From contig NC_085047.1 of NCBI RefSeq assembly GCF_963662255.1, positions 89,772,259 through 89,836,258 on the forward strand: DNA of 64,000 nucleotides. Reading direction: 5' to 3'. The notes below the pieces were generated by a model, which was not told where the DNA came from, did no database searches, and saw nothing but the letters and a program-made list of their open reading frames with translations. Of this stretch, positions 11,766 to 25,800 are shown piece by piece. Within the stretch, counting starts at the first letter, position 1; each line of letters starts with the position of its first letter. A program made the position numbers and the translations under genes. This stretch comes from Cinclus cinclus (Eukaryota > Chordata > Aves > Passeriformes > Cinclidae).

Positions 11766-14700
11766 CCCATAAGGAAGCATTCTGCTGCAGGAAGCTCTCC
11801 AAGTTCCTCACAATGAACACAGGAGAAAAAAAAAGGAGATAATTTTGCCTCTTCTGTTACAGCCATCTCTTCCTCAAGCGCTGGTTATCTGTTGGCCCTA
11901 CAATTCCCCAAACCCTTCAACTTGCCTAATATTCAAAAGAAGAGTACAGTTGCAAATCACTTCACAAATTTCTTCAGATTCATCATATTTTTGATGTAAG
12001 TAGAAATAGCCACCGTCTCCAGTCAGACCATGATTGGGGACATCCTGCTTTGAAGAAAGATCCTTTTGTATAGCAGCAATTATTTTTCTTCCCAGATACT
12101 GTTTGTATACTCTACAGATAAACTGAGAGGGTCTGAGATGTAGGCTCAGACATATATTATGATTGAGCATATGAGCTTAGATTGTGTGCTTTGAAGTAGA
12201 ATCCTTGCTGTTGATCCTCTTAGGCCTGTGCTTACTTTGAACCCTATAAGTGCTCAGGTCCTTTAAATAATAGAATTAAAGTAATCATTTGGTTGCTGAT
12301 GTGAATTCAATGTCTGCCACTTCACATAGAGCTGAAAAAATATACCATCCATTGTCAGCCTGATAGGCATATGGATTGTGTTTGTCCCTGCCAAGTTTGT
12401 ATTCCCATGGCTGTCTAGTGGAGCTGCTCTCTTAGTATGAATGAAATTCAAAAGTGAGTAAAATGAAAGAAAGACTTGTAACGATGGCTTGTCTTGAAGT
12501 GTCTCTTGCTGGAAGATAAGCAATTTTAGAGAGGAGCAGAACTCACATTATAAAGCAGTGCTAGTCCTTTTGCTTATCACTAACATCTAACCATAAAGTC
12601 CAGTGAGTCCTGGCAGGGTTGCTACACTGTAAATGCCTTACATGACTGAGCACTGCCCATCTGTCTGTCCCTGAAGAGCCTGTCTGCAATGATGCTGACT
12701 CTTTGTTTTATCCAGAAGGATTTCCAGGAACCCAGACTCCTCATTTGCAAGGAAGAGTTTCTAACACTTGGATATCCAGCAAAAAATGTGGGAAAAGGGG
12801 CTGGCTTCTCTGCCAGCAAACAGCACTGGCAGAGAGTGGGAACTTCATTTGCAGGAGAGGACAGAGGAAGACCTGTGAGGAAGGTAGACTGCTCTGCATG
12901 AGTGCCTACACCACTTCCACAGCCATGCCCACACTGCTGCTTCTGCCATCTTTCTCTGTGAGCATGCCCTGGACCCAGTGCTGTTTGCTATTTCCTCTCA
13001 TAAGCTGCAGATCCACCCTACATTTGCATTATTAAACACAGGGCAAAAAGCAGAATGGCAGCATGGCTATCCCCAGATCTGGTCCTTAGAAAACCCTTAC
13101 TTTTTTTTTTTTTTTCTGAATTAGGAAAAAGTGTTATTTTTCTCCCCTAAAAGGATGCTGAGAGAAGAAATACTTGATGGTGAAATGCAGGCCATGCAAA
13201 CACATAACACATCCTGTGTTTAACCTGTGCTCACACAGATTCCTGAGTGGGGCTTATGTGGTGGAGTTGAAAAGTACAATAGAGTATTTTTTCTGAGAAC
13301 TTCCTCCCTGTTATTGTTCTGTACCAAAAGTGCCATGCTGTATCTCTCTTTTTGTGTTATAATTAGTGTTCTAAGCCCCTGAGTGCCCTGCTGCCTTCTA
13401 CACCCAGTGCTGGAGGCTGGCGGATGTGTTGCAATGGAAACCAAGTATAGGGAATTAGGAAACCAGGCATAGGGAATTATGACACCAAGCATTTAAAAAA
13501 CGGGATAAATAACAGAATAATGGGCTTCTGTGTGATGGCATCTATGGCTTGCAGGTATTTCTGTTTTCATATGGTAATCTAGGCATGTTGGGCTTTGCTT
13601 CCCAAGCCATAGACTATCAAGCAGGAGCACTAGTCAATGCTGTCAATGCTTCCCTCCTACAGAAAGCATGCAAATTATTAGGAAAACTTTGGGGAAAATC
13701 TGTTCAGCTTGACAAGGAATATGCTGGTCTGAAAGCCCACTAGCTTTGTTTATGGAGTGTGTGAGACAGCTTCTGTCCCACTTATGTGCCCATTTTATTC
13801 TCATGACAAAGTATTTATTTTCCTTTTTAAAGGAGAGTTTTACTCTCATTTGTTGTGATCCGGTAGTTCCACAGACACTGAAGGAAAAAGAAAGAATATT
13901 CTAAAAGAGAACCTGTATAAGTGGCTTCATAAAAATATTCCGGCAAATATGAAGTGAAACTGAGGGAAAATAGTTTTTCTTCTAGCCTTTTCAGTTTCAC
14001 TAATTCTTGGTAAGCGTGTCTTAACAGTAGCCAGTAAATCAACCTGAAGCAGAAACATTTTGAGTTTTATGAAGCTGATGGATCCCTTTTAAATGTCTAT
14101 GGTAGTCCTCCTTCTGTGTTTGACAGAGGGAGTTGAGCAAAACCAGGCAAAATTGCTCCAGCTGCTTTCAGAAAAACTAGGACTCTGTGCAATATGACCT
14201 ATGCTTCTCAAAGCTGATCAATGCTGGATAATGAACATTGTTGAAACAGCTTGAAATTTATCAGCATGAAATTGTACTCACTGTGATATAAAGCCAAAGA
14301 TAAAATATTGCAGTCAGTAATAATTCATCTCACTGAAAAACAACTGTGTCAGTGTCTGTGGTTTGGTTAGACAACACACAGCCACAAAGAAGGAAAAATG
14401 GTAAGAAAAAATATGCAAATGCACTTTTGTGGCACAAATCTACAGAAGTTTGGCACTGTTAAAATTAGGAGGAAAAGAAAGAGATCTGAGTTTTGTTAAA
14501 ATAATCCATGGATGCATTTGAGAGAGCTCCCACTGATTTCTGTGGGGCCAGGATTACACCCCCAAGTCAGTATTCACATCCACTTCCTTCTCTGGTTTTC
14601 TTCCTTGTAAAATAGCCTTTTACATTTTCAGTATTAAAGAAATGTTTGAATGAGGCTGCCCCCTCACAGCCTCTTTCCAGCTGCAGTCAAAGGCTTGCCT

Positions 14701-17700
14701 TGTTCTGATGGCTTGCTTTTTGCAAGGGAAAAAATAAAGTTATTCATCCATTAATCACTTTTTAAATGCTAGGTAAGAACAAAGTATTATTGTTGGAGAT
14801 TGCCTTTAGAATGGCTTCACTTTGGAAACAGGCTTTGGGTCTTTTTGTTTAATTTCACTTTTAAATTCAAATCCCATGAAAAATCACAACATTAGTATGT
14901 ATGTTTCTGTATTTTGTTCCAGCTAAAGACTTTTCTCCAACACAGTTTTTCAAAAAAGCTAATGCTTTGCTGTACATGATTGGAATGCTACTTCTGCTTC
15001 TTGTTTTTAAAAGGGAACACTGTCAATACACCAGTGGCTCTGATATTTTAACACTAAGTGCCCAACAAGGATGATTTTCTCATTTTTATTCTTTTAGCCT
15101 GAGGCTTGGAAGATAGACAAAGAATTTGAGGACATGAGATAATCTCTAGTATGCGAGAAGTGAGACTATTAAAAATTACTGGTTCTGTACACAATTTCTT
15201 TATTGCACAATTTACTGCTGAAGCATGTCAGTTTAGCTTAACATCAAGATCTTGCAATAACCAGACAAGTGAAGGCAGCTGCCAAGTCCCACTGGTGTCC
15301 CTCTAAAACACTGCATTCTCTGGTGGGACATGCTACCTTTGGGCTCCAGGTAAATTAATCTCACCAGAAGGAAGCAGAAGATTGGAGCTCTCTGCAGATC
15401 TGACCAGACCACATTGTAGTGGCAAGATGGTTATGGCTGGAGAACAGGGGCACGTGTGCAGGTGCTGGCTGCACTGTCTGGAGATGTTAGACCTTCCGAG
15501 GCATCCACGCGGGGACAGTAAACCCCAAGATAAGATAAGTGCATGTGCAGATAAATTGGTGTTTTGCATTACTTTATTCTTCCACTTAAGTTATGTGCTG
15601 TTCTTGACATGAAAGGTGGAGCAAACTTGTCCCAAAGCATGTTGTCTCAGCACTATCTAAACTGACTGTCACAGCCCACACCAACACAAGCCTGGAAAGC
15701 TAAGCCAGACATAACATATTACCTGAAGACATCAACCACGGCAGTGAGTGCCCATCACAGGTGAGGTTGGATACATGGGGACAACTTCAGAGGCCATGTC
15801 TTTACTCATAAATCAAATAGGACACCAGGATGCTCCCAGGCACTGAGATTCAGTCACCTATGCTGATCTGTTGACCAGATGGGTAGGGTTCTCCCTGGGC
15901 ATGGCCTAAGAGCAAATCCTGTCCCTAGGATATGTTTTGGATGTGTTTACTTGATTTCAGAGACCATGAATGTGTAATGGCCCAGGGCTGCACTTCCTGC
16001 AGAAGCACTTCCAGGCACATGTTGCCATGGCAGAGCCCAAGAGACAGCCCTGGGACCAGTCCAAAGTGCTGCACCAATTGCACAGGTGTGAACACCTGCC
16101 TCTCAAATCAGTGCACCTCCAGCAGCTTTAGACCAAGTAATCATCTGACCTCCTGCCTTTGAAATCCTCTTGTAGGACCTGACCTCTGTCCCAAACACTT
16201 TGAAGTGGGCTGTCCTTTCCTACAAACACTGGCTTTGGGTCAGGTCTAAGGAGCCCTGCTCCTCGGAGTCTCAGGGACCTGAGATCCTGTCAAAGCCCGT
16301 GAAAGACTCAGCATTTGAAAAATCTTTTCTTTCATTAAAGTTATTGAATAATGGAATAGTAAACAAACTCTAGTGCAATGTTTGATAGCTTTAGCTTTTA
16401 GGCTAAAAGTAAATAAATATTTCTTACCTTTGTGTCATATTTTGTGGTCCTTGGATTTAAAAGCCTTTGGTTATAAGAACATTCATAACAAAAATGTATG
16501 CACATGCACAAATAATCTTATTTTCCTTAAGAGGTGTTCTTTTATTGGCTTCATTTGAAAATTAATGCTCTCCTGAGATGAGGTTAAAAGAAATTTAATG
16601 TAACAATATCCTGGTAATTGGCATTTGGCAGTTATTGCTAATGCTACTTCACAGGCTAGTTTTGATGAATTCCTGCTTTGAGACACAGTTATGATTCAGT
16701 GCTTTGCTTTCTTTTTCCTTTTCCCTCAGCTGCTGTAATCCATAACAAGTTATTGTTTAAAACATGAAATCGGCAAGCATCACCTGTAATTTTCCTTTTT
16801 TCCTTCATGGCCATTAGAAAATGGTCCGAAAGAGGAGAAAAAAGTAAAATGTTCCTTCTGTCTGTTCCACTTTTTTCCCCACTATCTATTCATGTTCCAA
16901 AAATTCAACATAGAGAAGAAAATGCTGATAGAGGGAAAAAAAATCCTCTAAAAACTAATTAAAAGTTTTCTGCCTGAAGTAATTCAGTTTGCTATTCAAA
17001 CCAGGGAAGTGTCTAAAGTTTGATATGGTTGTGGTCCTTGAGAACATGAAAGCATGACAGTGTATTATTAGTAAAGGAACTAAAGAGCAGCTGTTAGTTA
17101 GCACCTGGTTCCCAACAGCAGACTGGAAATACAAAAAGAGACTCTCTGTGTGTGCCCTGGCAGGAAGAGAGGAACAAACATTTTAAAAGTCCACTCTTCT
17201 CCTGAGAAAGCAGCACTGCCCTCAAGATGTCTACGCAGAGCCCTGAGAGAAGTGATGACAAATGGCAGGTGGAAAGGAGAAAAGGGCTCAAAGGACAATG
17301 AAAACCAAAACAAGGTGCTATCTTACCTTGCTGCAGCTCAGTACTGCCTCTGCTCATGAGTCTGTGAACCTTGCCTCTCTATTGGATTGCCCAAGCTATA
17401 TGTTTTGTAATTAGGCAGTTGGGCATCTATGCTTCGGGTGAGCTATAAATATAATATCTCCAAAGCAGCTGCCATGGGCAGGAGATAAGGGCTGCAGCAT
17501 CTCTGTGCTAAGAGAGCCTTTTAGGGCATCACAGCTAGAGGGGCATGAGGGCCCCGATGGAAAGGGCTCTTGTGCTCTTGTGTAGTGCCAGCCCATCACA
17601 TTGCTGTATTTGGGAGCACCTTCAGGAGGTGCTGCAAGGCATCCCGAGGAGATGGTGGTATTTCAGGGCTCAATATTTTGTCTGAGATATGAGCAATGCT

Positions 17701-17925
17701 AATTTATCAATCAGATTATTTGTCAGGCCTTTAGGATTGATAGCAACACCTTAAGAAGTGCTGACTGCTCTGTGGATGTAACAAATTCCAACACTCCTTC
17801 ATCTGTCCATCTGTTCCCCCCATGTGTGCAGCCTTGTTGCAGGGTAGTTTGTGTCTTGTATCCTGCTTTGTTTTTGCCCTGCACCTCCTCATGCAGGAAG
17901 CCATACTACCAGCTCACTACAAAGG
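11766..17925. other. Noncoding stretch, no gene seen
   Basis: Ordinary A+T-rich DNA. A T run sits at about 13,101-13,115. Short open frames occur on both strands without splice context. Minus-strand donor-like sites near 16,430 and 17,325 (AAAG or CAAG followed by GTAAGA) have no convincing acceptor or open frame upstream of them. No RNA gene or regulatory site could be supported. Confidence 0.5.
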
Positions 17926-17930
17926 ACAGC

Positions 17931-18000
17931 AGCTTTAGAGATTAGTCTGAGATCACAAAGTAAGCCTGTGTTGGCAGCAGGACTGTAGCTCAGGGGTGAA
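17931..18000 (-). repeat. MIR-like SINE remnant
   Basis: On the minus strand the order AGTCCTGCTGCCAACACAGG, CTTACTTTGTGATCTCAGAC parallels the MIR core (CCTGGCTCTGCCACTTACTAGCTGTGTGACCTTGGGC). It is heavily diverged and the boundaries are approximate. Confidence 0.4.
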
Positions 18001-18002
18001 CT

Positions 18003-20016
18003 TTCTGCTCAGAGCTTGCCATGTCCTTCCTGCTGCAAAGTAAGTGTTACGCTGGGTGAAGGGGACACTTGTACATTTAAAAAAAAAAGCGCAATATATT
18101 TAAAGTGGACAAAAGCTTTTCTAGTAGCTCCCTTGCTGGCTGGGGAGGAAAACCTGTCCTAGTAAGGCTCAGTGTAGGGGTGGGGTTACAAGTTGCCTAC
18201 CTCCTTGCCAATATTGGGTCCATATCTGCATGTCAGTGTATTTCTGTAGAGAAAGTTATAGCAGAGACATGGTCCTTGGTTGAACTATTTTACGGGGAGG
18301 GAGAGGAAAACCCCTCTATAAGATGGGGTGATGAAGAAGTAACATCAGGCAGAATCCATGTGTAGGCAAATGACTCCTTTCCACAGCAACACACTAATCT
18401 GAAGAAGTGTGGTGCTGTTGAACTGAGGTTGCTGTTTGTTCCTACCCCTGGGTGAAGCAGCAGTACTTGATGAGGGATTCAGTTCCTTTGCTGATTTATT
18501 TATTACTTCCGTAGTCCTGAAGAACATCTCGTTCCCTTCATCTCCTGCTTCTCTCTCTTTTCTTCAGAACTCTAGTTGAGCAATAGTCCTTAGGAGAGAG
18601 CATCACCTCCCAGTTTGTCTCTGAGCAGTTTGGGCAGCAAGTGTAGGTCCAGCTGCACAGGCTGGATACTGACACAAACCGTGTGCCAGGCTTTTGGCAT
18701 GACAAACTGATTTATGGCTTGACATGGAGCCCAGTCAAGTTTTATGGTTTAAACTCCAAACCAATGAGAAGTTGGCATCTGAGGCATTCACCCTACCATT
18801 AAAAAGCTCGCAACAGCATGTCCTCAGCCTCTGCCAAGCAACATGATTTGACAGCCCGAGTCAAGCCTCTGGCAGAAAATGACTTTCACACATCTCCTTT
18901 TATCCCTGCAGAAATGCCTATCTTCCAAGTACCGTGGATGAGGAGTGTGGTCTAGAGACTTTGGTTAAGGAAATAAGAGAAATATCCCACAGATTCCTGG
19001 GGAAAGTATTGCTCATCCTAGATCTAGTGGCTTTTTGCCTCATATTTCTTTAGCTACCATGTAAACAGCCCTTTCACATTTCCCAGAACAATAAACAGTT
19101 ATGAAAAGCTGTTTACCCCAGCAAAAATGGGGTAGTTAAGACATATGTTTGGACAGCTCTGGAAAGCCTCAACCTTCTCATGTTAGCCAATTTTTTTTGC
19201 TTGCATGATTCAAAGGTCCAGCTGATGTTGTAGAAGCAACCTGGATAAACAATTGTTGTCCCCTGCTCCAGTCCAGGATGTTCTGTGCACTAATGACATC
19301 TTTAATCACCAGGTGTCAGCCTGACTACAGAACATTTTGGATCTGGTGTGCACATTCAGCAACCAGGCACCAGCTTGGGGTAAATGTTGCCTTCCAGAGC
19401 ACTTAATCTGAAAACTTGAGAAAGTGGATTACAGATCTGCTAACGCAAACTTTACTCTTTCTCTCTGATAAGAGCAAATGTTCTCTAAAATGGGTTGCCT
19501 CACATTGTCCTGCTAGTTAAACTGTCCCAGTTTAATTTTGGGTGTTGCTTCACTCTCGAGGACCCTCACCAGGGAAAGGACTCCTTGAAAAAGGATGCTG
19601 CCAGTAAGCTAAATCATCTGTAACATGTCAGGCCTTGATCCTGTGCTCCTGGCAGCAGGTAACAGCTGAGCCACTTCTTTGAGACAGGCAGGGGAATGCC
19701 CCTACTCTTAGGGGACAAACACTTCCAAGGTACAGAAGGGTGGCAGGATAACAGTAGAGGTATTCCTGTGGATGTTGTCAGAAGCAGAGACATCTCCAGG
19801 TGTTTCAGCTATACAGGGGTATTGGAATTTAGCCTTTATGAAAAGAGATGGGGGCTGAGTCTCTCAGGCCCCTTTGCTGTTTCTGTGGGGCTGTAACCCC
19901 AGAGCCAGCCCTGCTGCTTCCATGACTGAGGCACAGGCAGAAAGCAAAGCAAGAATTTCAAACAGTTCCCTACTCCAAGGCAATGCAATATGTATGTACA
20001 AGAAGAGTTACTGTAC
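18003..20016. other. Noncoding stretch, no gene seen
   Basis: No convincing exon, RNA gene or repeat. An open frame of 86 codons at 18,105-18,365 (plus strand) has no recognisable feature. A GTAAGT donor-like site near 18,040 lies next to the MIR trace and lacks an open, well-bounded exon. Confidence 0.5.
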
Positions 20017-20065
20017 AATCACAGAATCATTTAGGTTGGAAAAACCTTTAAATCATTGAGTCTAA
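20017..20065 (-). mobile_element. CR1 LINE 3'-end fragment
   Basis: The plus strand reads CACAGAATCATTTAGGTTGG, then AAAAACCTTTAAATCATTGAGTC. This is the reverse complement of the conserved CR1 3' end that in birds usually reads as a TTGGAAGGGACCTTNAAGATCATC-type antisense motif. Only about 50 bp remain recognisable, so it is a severely 5'-truncated insertion, which is typical of CR1. Confidence 0.8.
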
Positions 20066-22690
20066 ATGTTCTTTAGAAATGGAAAGGAAATACTGCAAGC
20101 TGTAAAGCACAGCTCCCTTGAAAACCATACCAAAGTGCCATTAGCCATCCATTGCAGTGAGGTTAGAGGTTTTACCACTAATTCCTCCCAATCAGGATTT
20201 GCCCTGCCATTCTCTGCAAGTCACAGAAGATGCCAGAGTGTGGGCATCTGAGAAGAATGTAAATGTTTAGGATAGATTTAACAACCCAAAATCTAACCAG
20301 CTTTCCCTGGTAGTGTGTTTACTAAAAGAAGAGCTCTACCAGCAGACATTCATAGGAATCTGCCCTTGCTGTTCTGATATTTGTGTTCATGGTGAGTAGC
20401 ACAGTGATTAAAACTGTGTTATGATGTTGTTGAGCCTTTAATCTAATTTGGGGGATTTAGATGTGAGTTCTGTACATACGATATTGACTGCCAGAAACTT
20501 AGCAGCAGAGCCAGAGGGGAAGAGGGCACCTGTGGAGATTGTGCTGGTAGTCAATATTTTGCAAACGCTTCACACTCAGGTTCTCACAGTGAGGAAAACA
20601 GGATTAGTATTTGCTGCTATGAGCAGGGAATTCAGCTGTGTGAGCAAGACGTTAGCCTGTCAGCTTCTTCTAGCCCTTCACAGCCACAGGTCACACCAGT
20701 GCCTTCCAAATTACACACCTGCACATAAAACTCCATACCCAGCCCCTCCACACCTGGGGGAGTACCTGGAGGATCCCAACCCCACCTCCCTCCTGGTGGG
20801 CATTGACACCACTGTCCTCATTGACACCGTTGCCACCGGACAATGGAGCACAGATGAGATGTAGGTGCTTCCATATGAAGCAGCAAAACATGGTGATGTC
20901 CAAGGGCCTCATCTCTGCCTGATTTCCCCTCCTGCCCTGTGTTTTGAGTTGAAGCTCCAAGAAGATGTCATTGCTGCAAAGATATGCTCAGGCTTGAGAG
21001 CAGGTTGAAACACTGAGAGCCCTGTGACCTGCATGTTTTCCATGGATGCTCTCATCAGCAGCTCACCTCTCACAGTTTTTGCCATCAAAAGCTGGAATCT
21101 GGTGTAAGCCAGTTATCTGTGTGCTCTCTGTGGGGGCTGGAGGTGCCTATCTCTTTCTGCTGACTACCTGGTGAGAGAAGATGGCTCACACCAGACTTTC
21201 CTTCACATAAATTTTGTCAGCAGCTCACTTCTGGTCACTGAATCTATGTAAACTGTGCCTCACTCAGCATGAGATGCCCTTGCTTTAAGTAGTGTGCCAC
21301 AAAAATGCCTCAGTTGGGTGAGATGTAGGTTAACCTAGCCTATTTTCTTGCCTCTAGCCAGTAGTTTGTGCTTGTGAATATATATATCGCAGAACAATTG
21401 TCTGAATTCCCATAGGTTTTGGGTTGGGAACTTTCTGAAACAGAAGCAAATTATATTTTATGACCTTGATGCATTTCCTTTTATTTTCTTTCCGTGAATT
21501 TCTTGCTGTTTCTGATCCCAAACACTTGAGGTGTTTGCTCTGTCCCATGCCCAGTCTCTGCAGCTTGTACCCCTTGGGCCTGATGGCTGTGAGAGCTCAG
21601 AGCACAGGCAGGAGCTCTTCCTAGCACAAACAATGCCACATTTGGGTAAATTATGCAGATGAGCCTGAGTTTGAAAATTCCGACACCCTACTCTCTCCAA
21701 AACCTCTAAAACCAAACTTTGCACAGAAAACCTAGGGAGAATTTCCATTTCTCCCCCTCTCCATCCTGTGTCCCACTCAGGGAGATGAATCCAGTCCCCA
21801 GGCTGCCTTTCTGTGCCTACTTAATGGCCCCATGTCTCAGGGCTCACTTTGCAGACCTTAAAACACAGCACTGACAAAAGCCCTGAGTGAAGAGAGTACT
21901 GGGTCATGACTTAAGCCAGAGGGAGCTCTGGATATATTTTCAGACTACAAACAAAGTTGGAAAAGCAGAAATCATTTCTTCTTCACTCCTCCACTTGTCT
22001 GCCCAGCAAATATCACAGCTCACAAAAGGCCACTGCCCTTAGCAGCTGTTTAGTGGCCCCATCTCTGTCCTTACCCATTATGGCTGAAATACTAGTTCAG
22101 TATGTTTTAGCTGCTGTTTTTGGATCATGCTATGGCTTCTTCAGTCCAAGACTAAATCTACCCTCATAATCCACCAAAATAAGTTCTTACAAAGTAAGCA
22201 GGCTTCACTTAACAATAATAAAACCTTTTGTGGTTTGTAGTGACAAAGGATCCAAGTGGTTGCCTGAGTTCAGAGTAGGTGAGATAAGCAGTCCCAGTAA
22301 CACTGAATTTTGGTGCCCTGTTTACCCACTTATCTGCCTATTTGAACTAATGCCTTTACCCCACTCTACCTAACTCCACCAGTAAGTATATATGCAAAAC
22401 ATTCTTTCAGGGCTCCTTTTAGAAGAGAGGAATTTTCTCCTGAGGTAACTCTTATCTCAGAGAAGTACAGTGTTGTGACCCCAGCAGCAGGAGTCAGGAG
22501 TTGCTGCTAGCAAAATGAAGAAATCAAGAGCCCAGCCTGCTTTGCCTGCCTTCAAGTATGAGGCTGCTTGTATGGAGCAAGAATTTTAGACTAAGCGGTT
22601 TTATTTTGGCATGCACAAACACAAAAGCAGACTTTTGTAATAGAAACTGTAAATTGCCTTAAGCATAGGTGTAATCATTAGCCTGCACAT
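20066..22690. other. Noncoding stretch, no gene seen
   Basis: The longest frame (138 codons, plus strand, 20,448-20,864) has no domain, repeated motif or splice context that supports it. G+C is slightly higher at 20.6-20.9 kb. A GTAAGTATAT donor-like site near 22,386 has no partner acceptor. Confidence 0.45.
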
Positions 22691-22840
22691 AATAAGTAAT
22701 AATAATCCCAGCTCTGACATTAATTCATGGTGTAACCTTGGACATGACACTCACATCCATGTTATCCAACCTGGCAAGCAAATGCAAGTCCCAGTGGCAG
22801 ACAGAGATGGCATGGTGCAAATGCCAAGCACTTTGAAAAA
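22690..22840 (+). repeat. MIR-like SINE remnant
   Basis: CCCAGCTCTGACATTAATTC, then TGGTGTAACCTTGGACATGACACTCA, follows the MIR core order (GGCTCTGCCACTTACTAGC, then TGTGACCTTGGGCAAGTCAC). Further on, ATGCCAAGCACTTTGAA resembles the AAAGCGCTTTGAGA 3' motif of this SINE class. It is diverged and the ends are approximate. Confidence 0.5.
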
Positions 22841-25800
22841 AAAAATCAAATTAAGCTTCCAAGGGCTCAGGTTTCCCACTTGCACAGGAAACTATGAGAG
22901 AGATCATTGCTCAAGAACAAGATCTGAAAAATAAACTAAGACAATAAAAAACCCAGCCCTCTGTGGACTTACTGCTTTCCACACCTCTATAGATAGTAAA
23001 ATGATCTTTCTGTCAGGAGCCCATTTCCCAACAAAATGTCCCAAGACTAGCTGTGATAGCTCTTTCCCCACATCTGACTCAAGTTTCATGCTGAGGGAGG
23101 AGCACATGATCTTGAATAGAAGTGCTTCAGCACTTCAGAATCATCCTGTCTGCACCCACTACTACATTGCGATCGATAAGCTTTTCTTAGGCTATATAAA
23201 GTAGGACTTCAGATGGAAAATTGTATGACATTCTACTACCTTCAAAGGCACTTCCCAAAAGAGCATGCAAATAACAACTAGGATAATGTAGCTGGAAATG
23301 GTGATAAATCTAAAATATTGCACAAAACTGCTTCAGCCTTGTATTGTGCACGCATATTGTGGAGTAGGGCAGCAATCCCCTTTTTTGATATTGCCCTAAT
23401 GCAAGCCTGGTGGCTCAGGTTAGCCTGGTGAAGGCCATCATGTGCAATTTGAAACAAGACCACAGATATTAAAAAGTTGTGTTTATAAAGAGCAGCTGTT
23501 GTTACAGAATATATCTTTCCCCTGGACACATAATCAACAGGTAACTCAATCTTTGCTAGAGCTTTGCTGAAAGAAGTGCAGCCTAGGGCTACTGTGTACC
23601 TCTTAGGCTTTTTAGCACAATGAGAAGAATTTCACTGTGGAGCCTAGATTAGTCTGGATGCAAGTGCTCAGATTAATGTCCAACCTGCCACCTGTCACTG
23701 CCCCTTACCCAGATCCTGTATGTGACTACAGTCAACTTCAAATGCTTCTTTTCTCTTTATGTTGATTCACTCATTTTTTCCTCCATAACATAAAAACTCT
23801 GAAGATGATTGAATTAATACTTATCTGTTTCAGTGATGCCTTTTGTGAGAGCTCATAGTGATTTCACTGATGGATTGAAAAAGTTACATATATTAAAACT
23901 GCCATTAATTTTATGTTTAGGTTTAACAGAGAACGTGACATTTAGCAGGAGGACAGCATTTTATGGCACCTCAGTTAAACAATAGCTACTTCTGACATCA
24001 TTTGGGCTGCTCAGATTTTTCAAAAACAATTCAAAGACAAATTATCAGCTCTATGGACATGCATTAATTTGAGAGACTTGACAGACATGTTCAGCTATTA
24101 AGTTGTTGGAGTGCAGAAATCAAAACCAAAGCATGCTGAGCAAAGACATGACTTGTCTCTTCTATATAGCCCTTCTCAGCCAAGACTAGCCACATTTTTA
24201 TACACTAATCAAAATGCACAAATAGATCTCTGATTTTAAAATTGTTGGGGGGAAAAAAATCCAGTGTTTTTTATGTTTTAAAAAGACGAAATTACATTCA
24301 GTATGACTGAAGGACAGTGAGATTAGAGTCTTTATAATGCAAAATCTGCATTCTGTTTTTGCACATATCCTGACTATGAATTTGCTGACCTTTTTCTAAT
24401 GATACCTGTATGCATACCTCATAAAACCATCATCCAATGTAATACTAGACCACTTTAGTATTACCATAATTTTCTATGCATTTCATTCCATGTTCTACCA
24501 CCTCTTTTCCTCTTATGTGTTATGGCTGACAGACCATGTCTTCCCTGCTTCCTTTCTACCCCAGACATCTGCAGTGTCAGCAGTGTGGTCTTCCAACCTC
24601 CCCTCTCCACTCAAGCCATGAAACCTACATGGTAATCCTTTGAATTTTTGCCTCCTTGGTGTCCTTGCCACCACTTCCTTCCCCTCAAGGATTAACAGAT
24701 GTTTCCTCAAAACATCTGCAATTTCTCAACTTCCCCTCATTCCCCTCACCTCCCCATTTAACCTTATTTCCCTACATCACTTTATCACTCTTTTTTTGCC
24801 ATTGGCAAATGTCCTTGTGGTATTCCTTACCTATCCAGCCCTGAACCAGCATGTGTGCCTGGCCCTGTTTTGGCAGGGTGTGCCAAACTGGGGCAGGAAC
24901 TGTGGCCATCTATTGCAGCTGTTGTTTCGTGGCTCCTGGCTGTGCTGGAGCAGCCCCTGTCTCTCAAGCAGGAGGGCTGCAGAGAGCAGCTGAAGTCAAT
25001 AAATCACCCAGACACACCAGGTAAGCTCAGCAATAAGGGGAGCTGCTGAGTGCAACCCAAGCACCTCTTGGAAAACTCTTCTGTAAACAAATCTGCCATT
25101 GAATTTTTGGGCACAAATATTAAACATTCTGGACAGCACCCTGCTGAGATGGAGATGAGAGGTTCGCAGCCCCTTTTGGTCTGTGATTGTGCTGAATGTG
25201 GCTCCTGCTCAGCAGACAGCAATGCTTCTTTCTGTCTTTTTGGAAGAATCTGCTCTTTCGCTTGAGTGCATTTGAGAAGGTGTTTTTCTGAGTCTCTGTA
25301 TGAGCCATGGGCATCACCTGTAGTTTGAAATTGATCTTGGGCCTGAAGAGATTCAATAGTTGCCAAATCTAAAGAAATATCAAAAGACCTCCTGGCACTG
25401 AAGAGTCTAGACCTAAGGGAGATGAACAAGTGGAAAGAAAAAGAATTTATCTCTGCTTTTCATGCTGAAATACATTTAGACCATTCAGTTCTGCATATTA
25501 TCTCAACAAATCCTGAAGTAAGGCTGGATCCCAGACCTGTGGACTCTCTGACTCTGGTCCTGCTCTGGTCTTGATATTTTGTGTCAGGAAGGGCTCTGGA
25601 GACAGCTTTCCCTTCTGGAAAACACATTTTAAGTAAAATAGATATTGACCATTGACAGCAATTGGTGATAATGTTGAAGATGATGATGATGAGAAGGAGG
25701 ACAAAGAGTAAGAGGAGAACAAGGCAAAAGTGTGGTGGGGAAAGGCCAGGGCTTCCCAGAAACACAGCTGTCAGAGTACCCTTTCTGGCACACTTTTGTT

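Noticed and set aside
17988..18039. Possible 27-nt exon before a GTAAGTG site
   Set aside because: It lies at the edge of a MIR-like remnant, the acceptor is moderate, and there is no independent sign of coding.
24972..25020. 49-nt plus-strand segment ending CAG/GTAAGC
   Set aside because: The acceptor is only moderate, two frames are closed, and the length is not a multiple of three.
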